A stretch of 13,211 bases of DNA from Cyclostephanos tholiformis (taxonomy: Eukaryota; Bacillariophyta; Thalassiosirophyceae; Thalassiosirales; Thalassiosiraceae). This document shows positions 8,163-13,211 of the stretch, one piece after another. Position 1 is the stretch's first letter. Each line of letters opens with the position of its first letter. A program made the translations under genes and the position numbers. The notes under the pieces are model-generated. The model ran no database searches. It had not been told where the DNA came from and was given only the letters and a program-made list of their open reading frames with translations. The stretch spans positions 1 to 13,211 of the forward strand of contig JALLPB010000741.1 of the NCBI GenBank assembly GCA_036939975.1, given 5' to 3'.

Positions 8163-8498
8163 TGTCGGGCGGGCCTTGGCTGTTTTATTTCTTACCCGCT
8201 CATGCTTTTTCGCATGACCGGACTGCTGCTCGGAAAATTTAAATTTGGAGAATTACGCACCCACGTACGATACTAGATAGTACTGCCCCTCCTGTATTAC
8301 TTAATAATATAGATTTTTACGTACCGGGGCCCACCACGCTAACCAGTATTTTAACTCTACTTGCAGTATCTGCGGGGGAGCTGTGGCCGTCCCTCCCGGG
8401 AATGAACCACCTTCGCAAGATCATGGGCCCCGGTATGTTGGACTATGTAATTTTCTTGAAAGAGAAAGAAATCACATAAAATTACTACAAGTCCGGTA
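8163..8498. other. Non-coding spacer left of the transposon
   Basis: No gene is supported. An open frame running from about 8383 into the transposon's left inverted repeat looks accidental. The spacer holds a 12-bp perfect inverted repeat pair, listed separately. Confidence 0.5.
8319..8438. repeat. Inverted repeat pair spanning about 120 bp
   Basis: TACCGGGGCCCA (8322-8333) and its exact reverse complement TGGGCCCCGGTA (8424-8435) flank about 90 bp. Two more outer pairs match beyond one mismatch (8319-8320 with 8437-8438). The layout is like a tiny terminal-inverted-repeat element, but no flanking target-site duplication is visible. Confidence 0.5.
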
Positions 8499-8860
8499 CT
8501 GCAGTGCCCAGTACAATTGTCCACCCCTTTTCTTTCAAATTTTTGCCTCTCTCTTTGGCATTAATCCCTCTGCCTGCCCGATGGAAAAATCTAGTTTTTT
8601 GCCTTTGTATGATTCCTACCGTATGTCTCATACAGAAGCTAGAGGAGGAGGCAGAGAAGAGGCAACCATAAATAATATTTCTGCCCCTGCCCGCCACCAT
8701 CGAATTCTATGCCCTCCCCCGCTGCCACCTATCATCCGGAGGAACCGCCCTTCATACAGTCGCTTCATTACGACCCCATCGACCATCCCCCCCCTCGGCG
8801 CCACTTCCCCCCACCCCCGCAGCCGCCACAGCATACCATCCCAGCACACTGCACTTGATG
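8499..8860 (+). repeat. Left terminal inverted repeat
   Basis: This arm matches the reverse complement of 12250-12608 with substitutions and small indels. Exact blocks include the outer 21 nt from 8502, about 23 nt around 8583-8605 (GGAAAAATCTAG, then a T run), about 27 nt around 8626-8652, and about 26 nt around 8810-8835 rich in CCG and CAC. A TATA-like CATAAATA lies near 8668-8675 and is shared with the other arm. Similarity fades near 8850-8860, just where the accessory gene seems to start. Confidence 0.88.
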
Positions 8861-11229
8861 ATGGTGGATCCTCCATCCAATTGCATTGCTAGACGGGCAG
8901 GTCGTACAAAGGATGGCAAGTGAGTCAAGCCTACTACTCGTGGTGGAAAGAAAGTCTGTGCAAAGAAACCATCATATTCAAAGGACAATCGGCTTGCTCG
9001 AGATGGTGCCCACATGTACACGGGCCCAGCCTCCTCCCACTCAGCAATGATGTTGTCATTGTCCCCCGCCATTGTCGATGTCCGCTGCATGCCCCCCACT
9101 AAAATAAGCTGAGTAAAATCACAGTGTGAGGACCCTGGAGCTGTCGTAATTTTTGGACGCGAATGTGAAGGGCTTAATGGGTGATGCCTATCTTCGCTAT
9201 GTGGTGTCCATCTTTGCCATATGTTCTCGTGTGGCAATTCAAGAGGATTGTTGTGTCATCCATCAATTCAAGATTTCCACGGTCCTCACCGATCATCTCT
9301 TTTGCAGTCACTCCATCACTAATCACTATAGCCTTGGCCTCGTCGTCGGCAAAATCAGCAGCAGCGGCCTCATTGCCAGAGGCTGCAGCCACTGCATCAA
9401 GATCGATGGTATACAAGCTCAACAAGGACAATGACGATGACAACCTCAGTCCCTATAGCATCAGCAGAAAGAGCTACGGAGACGATTCTGTTGTGGTTAT
9501 TAACAAGAAGCCTCCTGCGAATCCTGCAGGGAAGACTCCCTTTCCATGCATTCTGGGAGATGTCCTTCCGATAATGCAGGACCGCTTGAATGCCAACGCA
9601 TCCAAGGCTAACATTGACTCATCATCGATAGATACACTCAGGTTGATCCTCAGCAAGGTTATTGAGTGCAGGAGGACCCTCTTCAAGATAGCCATTGAAT
9701 TGGACAATACGATGGAGATTACAGGGGATGGGGAAAGAGTGGAGATTGCCGAGCTCCTCCACAAGTCGACTCCGTACTCAGTCCCAAAGAAGAAATCCCC
9801 AAAGGGAAGGATCTGCGAGATGCTGGTTGTTGCATGGTCAGTGGCAGTGGCAACATAGCAAACTTGACTCTCGGCTGTGAGGCCACCCGTCAGCTTGAGC
9901 CATATCTGAGTCTCATGGGGCGAGTTGAGTCAAATTCATGGTGGGTCATCACCAAGGCCGACGAGGTCAACAGAAATTGCAAGTCTATCAGATGCTCGAG
10001 GATCAAGCCATGAAGCCAAGTCTGCCTTTTTCTTCATGTGCAATGTGTGGTTGTGGTTTAATTGATGAGCCGCTTTCCAATAGGGAAAGTGCATGTCTCA
10101 ACAACAGGGCAAAGGATCACACCCAGCATGAGAAGTACATCAAGACTGGGTGCCACCCCCTCATCGAAAAAAATGGCACGGTTATCACCAAGCACAAGAA
10201 CCCGACTCTTCTACCTGAGCTTCTTCTTTGCCACTACTGGCATAATAAAAAGGAATCATTCACAGGTGGGAGGAGATGCCATCTCAACTGTTATGATGCC
10301 AAGACAAAGACTCAGCAAAAACTAAGCTAGGAAAATGTCCTGTGTGCTTGTGTCTTTGCCACTTTGATTGCAGTAAAGAGTAAGTAACAAATCTCGTCCT
10401 TTTTCTCTTGTTTATGCGCTCATGCTTCATTTGCATTATTCTTTAATAGCCAATATTTGAAGAAAAAACAATTCCTTGAACAGGAGAAGCATGACAAGAT
10501 AGTGAAGAATTCTCTTCAGGCAGAGCCAACTCGTGACTTGCTTGGTGCAGCAACAAGAGTTCAAGACTTCGCAATCAAGAAGTCTTACAATAGTCTCCTC
10601 GCCAAGAAGTCAAAGGGACAAATTGCTACTTCCGTGCCGGACACAATCCTTCACTGGACCACATCCAGCGAGGGATGGCTTGCTCAGTGCAACCATCTGC
10701 TCCACACTGGGGTCACAACAATCCAGTACCTGAAACTCAAAGGGGCCATCACTGCTCTTGAGTGTGAGCATGGTGGGTCTAGCATGACCGCTGGCTTTGG
10801 CAGTCTTTCCAGAGACCGTGCTGCTCTACAGAGATCAAGAAACACAAGAATTGAAGACATGCCATCAATCAAGGAGAGGAGGGGTGAGAGCATCGACTGG
10901 AGCTGCAAAGATGGTAGTAGTGGTGGTCATCAAGAGAGGATCTCAAACAATCCTCTGTTTTCTGTCCTCGATACTTCTGAGTTCATCAGGAAGGAGAGGA
11001 AGGACAAGATTGAGCGTGTGAGGACAAGGGCCTCTATGCAGATGATAAATCTACCTATCCCTTGGAGTGGGCGGAAGAAGGTGTTCATTGTTTAAGACAA
11101 GCTCACGATGGAAATTGTCTCATACATGAAAATGGTAGTAGACCTGATGCCCATGATTCCGGCTTCACAGGATCTTTTGCACGCTTGCTTGATGCAGGCA
11201 TCATTCAAATTGAAGAAGAAACAAAGTAA
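8858..11229 (+). pseudogene. Broken accessory gene of the transposon, cysteine-rich, unknown family
   Basis: I do not recognise the family. Protein-like stretches succeed one another across frames: a lysine/arginine-rich start (8858-9109, interrupted by TGA at 8921 and stopped by TGA at 9110), an alanine/serine linker and helical part (about 9240-9857), a short part in another frame (9843-10010), then a cysteine cluster (about 10035-10371) with CAMCGC, CHYWH, CHLNC and CPVCLCLCHFDC, and a long hydrophilic part (10450 to about 11015). The end shifts frame again and reads to TAA at 11227-11229 through YPLEWAEEGVHC and SFARLLDAGI. The cysteine pattern suggests zinc binding, hence DNA contact or protein assembly, but that is inference. 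Frameshifts lie near 9845, 10015, 10310 and 11015. The boundaries of the first 400 bp are the least sure. Confidence 0.6.
10380..10449 (+). other. 70-nt intron in the transposon accessory gene
   Basis: GTAAGT at the donor and TTTAATAG at the acceptor enclose a T-rich 70-nt segment. Splicing turns AAA GA plus C into a lysine-aspartate junction and joins the cysteine cluster in frame to QYLKKKQFLEQEKHDK. Without splicing the frame ends at TAA (10381-10383), right at the donor. Confidence 0.7.
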
Positions 11230-11299
11230 TAGTGTAGCTAAGCTTCTCATATAAATCTATATGTTCATATTAGAATTTAATATGCATGAACATCATTAA

Positions 11300-12221
11300 C
11301 TAATTATCCAGAAATCCGACATGAATAAAGTAGTTTATGAACGTTGGCATGCCCTCGATGATGCCACCTATTTTTCTGACAAGCTCCAAAAATTCTCGAT
11401 GCCATGAACATCCATCTGAAATCAAGTCTGAATTGTATTAAAAACATATTCAATAGTTCCATCACATGACCAATAAGGAGCACAAAACACTACTCAATGC
11501 CCACGATCAGTTATAATGGTTAGTATCAATGGGTGACATTGGATGTTGAGATTATCCATTGTCAAAAGGAGTGACCTGCCTGGGCGATTGGTATCAAGCC
11601 AATCAAATAACTCCAACAAGAAATTAAGGAATCTAAACAGATCAGTTCCACCCTTGGTAAAGCATCTGTGAAATGAGAAGGCTTCATCCACCCTCTCGTC
11701 CCCAGAAATAGCCATCAAAAGGCTCACACTCCCCTCCCCCTTCTTATACTTACCCCTTGCATTGCACCTCTTCTCTCTAATCACTTTCCCAAACTTCTGG
11801 TTCTGTGTCTCCAACTTATTATTACTTTCATCAAGATCAATCACATCCCTGGTGCTCTCTCTGAGAACACCCACGGGATACTCCGCATGCCAGTACTGCT
11901 CACGTTTGAACAGATTAACATCAAAATAGGCATAATTGGAGGTCATTGACACTGCCTTCAGATGCAATCCAAGCCTCTTCTCTGCACGACCAATCTGCCA
12001 GTGAGAATTAGGTGGCTTAGTGGGGTTCATATTGTGCACATATGCACGTACCTCATCAATGTAGGCCTTTGGATGTATCATCCAGTAAACCACTAGATTC
12101 ACGAGGTCCTGCCCATTGACCTCCCCCCACCCTGGCTTAGATGGGGCTTTTCTTTGGTCCTCATACCATTAGGAGGGTGGACCGGAGGACAATGGGTGAC
12201 AATATCATTCACCACAAACAT
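11300..12221 (-). pseudogene. Broken DD34E transposase (Tc1/mariner-IS630 type)
   Basis: A transposase that would cut and paste the element through a two-metal DDE site. The main frame runs from about 12120 down to 11302. It shows a helix-rich N-terminal part (WQIGRAEKRLGL), the first acidic motif IDLDE, then GSVSLLMAISGDE, GGTDLFRFLNF, the second motif TMDNLN, and APYWSCDGTIEYVFNTIQ with the third acidic residue. The second D and the E are separated by 34 positions. Damage: a frameshift in a G-rich run near 12125-12132, TGA at 11496-11494, TGA at 11424-11422, and a frameshift near 11395. After that the C-terminus reads on as FLELVRKIGG and FINYFIHVGF to TAG at 11302-11300. The upstream frame has an ATG at 12221, another frame one at 12251, and the real start is unclear. 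The gene is not functional as it stands. Confidence 0.82.
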
Positions 12222-12249
12222 GACAGCATTGAGGGCGGTGGTGGGCGGG

Positions 12250-12608
12250 CATTGAGTGTGGTGTGCTGAGATGGGATGCTGTGGCGGCTGCGGGGGTGGG
12301 GCAAAAGCGGTGCCGAGGAGGGGGATGTTCAATGAGGTTGTAATGAAGCAACTGTATGAAGGGCATTGCCTCCAGATAATAGGTGGTGGCAGGGGAAGGC
12401 ATCGAAATTGATGGCAGCGGGTGGAGGCGGAAATATTTATGGTTGCCTCTCTTCTGCCTCTCTTCCGCCTCCTCCTCTAGCTTCTGTATGAGATGTACAG
12501 TAGGAAGGCAAAAAACTAGATTTTTCCCTTGGGCAGAAGGATTAATGCCAAAGACAGAAGCAATAATCGTCCCTGCAAAAACGAGGACAATTGTACTGGG
12601 CACTGTAG
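12250..12608 (-). repeat. Right terminal inverted repeat
   Basis: This is the mirror copy of the left arm. Read on the minus strand it begins CTACAGTGCCCAG at 12608 and keeps the same order of conserved blocks, including the TATA-like ATAAATA at 12440-12434. Its inner end near 12250 lies at or just before the putative transposase start. It contains open frames on the minus strand, which I take as chance or as remains of a 5' leader. Confidence 0.88.
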
Positions 12609-13003
12609 TAACAGCTGACCAGAGAATATTGCTAGTGATTGCTCTTGAGTTGCTGGCAAGTTGTAAGATTTTTATGTGGGAACACTATGCAGGTGTGTAG
12701 GAACTAAACTTATGCTTAAAGTCACACCAAGCTCAACAGCCAAATCTCCATACCCCCCACCATGGCTGCTGACCCCGCCATATCATGGCCACCATCATTA
12801 GTTAGCCACCCCACCTTCACAGGACGTTAGGAAACACCCTAACCAACAATCCCTTTCAATGGCACCACTTCTCATCCCCCCCAAAAACAATTTCCTATGG
12901 TAAACTTTCATCATTTTTATTCATAAAAACATCATTCTCACCATTGCTGCCCTCTGCATCAGAAACCCTATTTTTGGCAATGGTAACCATTGGATTTCAA
13001 CCA

Positions 13004-13036
13004 TTTACAGTTGCAAGGCCATTGCAACTGTGTAAA
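13004..13036. repeat. Hairpin-forming inverted repeat
   Basis: ACAGTTGCAA (13007-13016) and TTGCAACTGT (13022-13031) are exact reverse complements around a 5-nt loop. Allowing a 2-nt bulge extends the stem by about three A/T pairs. It stands in gene-free DNA. Confidence 0.6.
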
Positions 13037-13055
13037 CATTTTTGCAAAATGGAAA

Positions 13056-13106
13056 CATTTTTGTCACCCATCCAGTAACCATTTTGTCACCCATTCAGTA
13101 CTGAAT
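13056..13106. repeat. Imperfect direct repeat and adjoining 14-bp palindrome
   Basis: CATTTTTGTCACCCATCCAG (13056-13075) recurs at 13080-13098 with one base missing and one changed, a period of about 24 bp. The second copy runs into ATTCAGTACTGAAT (13093-13106), a perfect palindrome. These may be remains of another mobile element's end. Confidence 0.5.
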
Positions 13107-13211
13107 TCCTACATACAACAAATAGTTAAAAAAAATTGGAGTCAAATGTGCGAAGGCTAGGTTGCTCGTTCCCTTTTTTGGTTCCCTTTTTTCTGAGACC
13201 CCAAGAAAGGA

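Larger units (their letters stand above)
8499..12608. mobile_element. Degenerate two-gene DD34E (Tc1/mariner-IS630 type) DNA transposon
   Basis: The 4.1-kb element is bounded by imperfect inverted repeats of about 360 bp. Their outer ends share CTRCAGTGCCCAGTACAATT; CAGTG at the tip resembles Tc1-type termini. A TA dinucleotide lies outside each end (8497-8498 and 12609-12610), as expected for a TA target-site duplication, although TA is too short to be strong proof. Inside are two convergent broken genes: an accessory cysteine-containing gene on + and a DD34E transposase on -, with stops about 70 bp apart. Both carry frameshifts and in-frame stops, and the arms differ by many substitutions and small indels, so the copy is old and not autonomous. 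Typical Tc1/mariner elements are shorter and have one gene. Confidence 0.85.
12609..13211. other. Non-coding DNA right of the transposon
   Basis: No gene or RNA is recognisable. The first part is mixed in composition. From about 12890 it is AT-rich with short repeats: a hairpin (13004-13036), a 24-bp-period direct repeat (13056-13100), a 14-bp palindrome (13093-13106) and two copies of GTTCCCTTTTTT (13168-13179, 13181-13192). Confidence 0.5.

Noticed and set aside
7809..8276. Open frame of 155 codons on the plus strand
   Set aside because: It is the reverse of the spliced secreted-protein gene, which has a signal peptide, all splicing signals and a promoter on the other strand.
8383..8892. 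Open frame through the left inverted repeat
   Set aside because: It crosses the transposon boundary, is proline/histidine-rich and is not kept in the matching frame of the other arm.
8919..8926. GTGAGT as a splice donor in the accessory gene
   Set aside because: The sequence after it continues as a lysine-rich frame after the TGA, so a point mutation to a stop is simpler.
8752..9443. Two open frames on the minus strand opposite the accessory gene start
   Set aside because: They look partly protein-like but carry no recognised motif, and the plus strand fits the accessory gene better. The call is not firm.
12205..12603. Open frame through the right inverted repeat as transposase N-terminus
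   Set aside because: It has no ATG at its start, lies in the repeat and differs in frame from the recognisable transposase; more likely leader sequence.
8499..12608. Mutator (MuDR) superfamily assignment from the long arms and convergent genes
   Set aside because: The transposase carries the DD34E spacing and Tc1/mariner-IS630 motifs, and the flanks suggest TA rather than a 9-bp duplication.
1..13211. tRNA, rRNA or CRISPR features
   Set aside because: No tRNA box A/B pairs, rRNA-like stretches or regularly spaced repeats were seen by eye on either strand.

Overview
The window reads as nuclear DNA of a eukaryote, most likely a diatom (stramenopile alga). It has large single-exon genes with serine-, glycine- and aspartate-rich low-complexity stretches, sparse GT-AG introns, a CDK with the PSTALRE cyclin-binding helix reported for diatom CDKA2, and a transposase of a type I associate with diatom genomes. 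The species assignment is inference; nothing in the sequence fixes it.

Region 1 (1-5886). A gene resembling Elongator subunit 5 (ELP5, + strand, 366-1859) converges on a C-terminal-motor kinesin-14 (- strand, 1973-4957), with only about 110 bp between their stops. The kinesin has a CCAAT plus TATA promoter at 5061-5075. About 930 bp then separate its start from the start of the divergently transcribed CDK.

Region 2 (5887-8162). A complete A-type cyclin-dependent kinase (+, 5887-6873) is followed by about 700 bp of non-coding DNA. Next is a small two-exon gene on the - strand (7570-8107). Its product has a signal peptide, and a separate exon carries a GPI-anchor-like hydrophobic tail. Its promoter again pairs CCAAT with a TATA-like box.

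Region 3 (8163-13211). The main item is a decayed DNA transposon of about 4.1 kb (8499-12608). It is bounded by imperfect inverted repeats of about 360 bp and possible TA target-site duplications. It holds two convergent broken genes. One is a DD34E (Tc1/mariner-IS630 type) transposase on the - strand (11300 to about 12221). The other is a long cysteine-containing accessory gene on the + strand (about 8858-11229), with one visible intron, that I cannot assign to a family. Each gene appears to start at the inner edge of one inverted repeat, so the repeats probably also served as promoters. The last 600 bp hold no gene, only short palindromes and repeats.

The host genes serve general cell functions: tRNA wobble-uridine modification (ELP5), spindle microtubules (kinesin-14), cell-cycle control (CDK) and probably the cell surface (the small secreted protein). 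The head-to-head kinesin and CDK could be co-regulated in mitosis, but the sequence alone does not show it.
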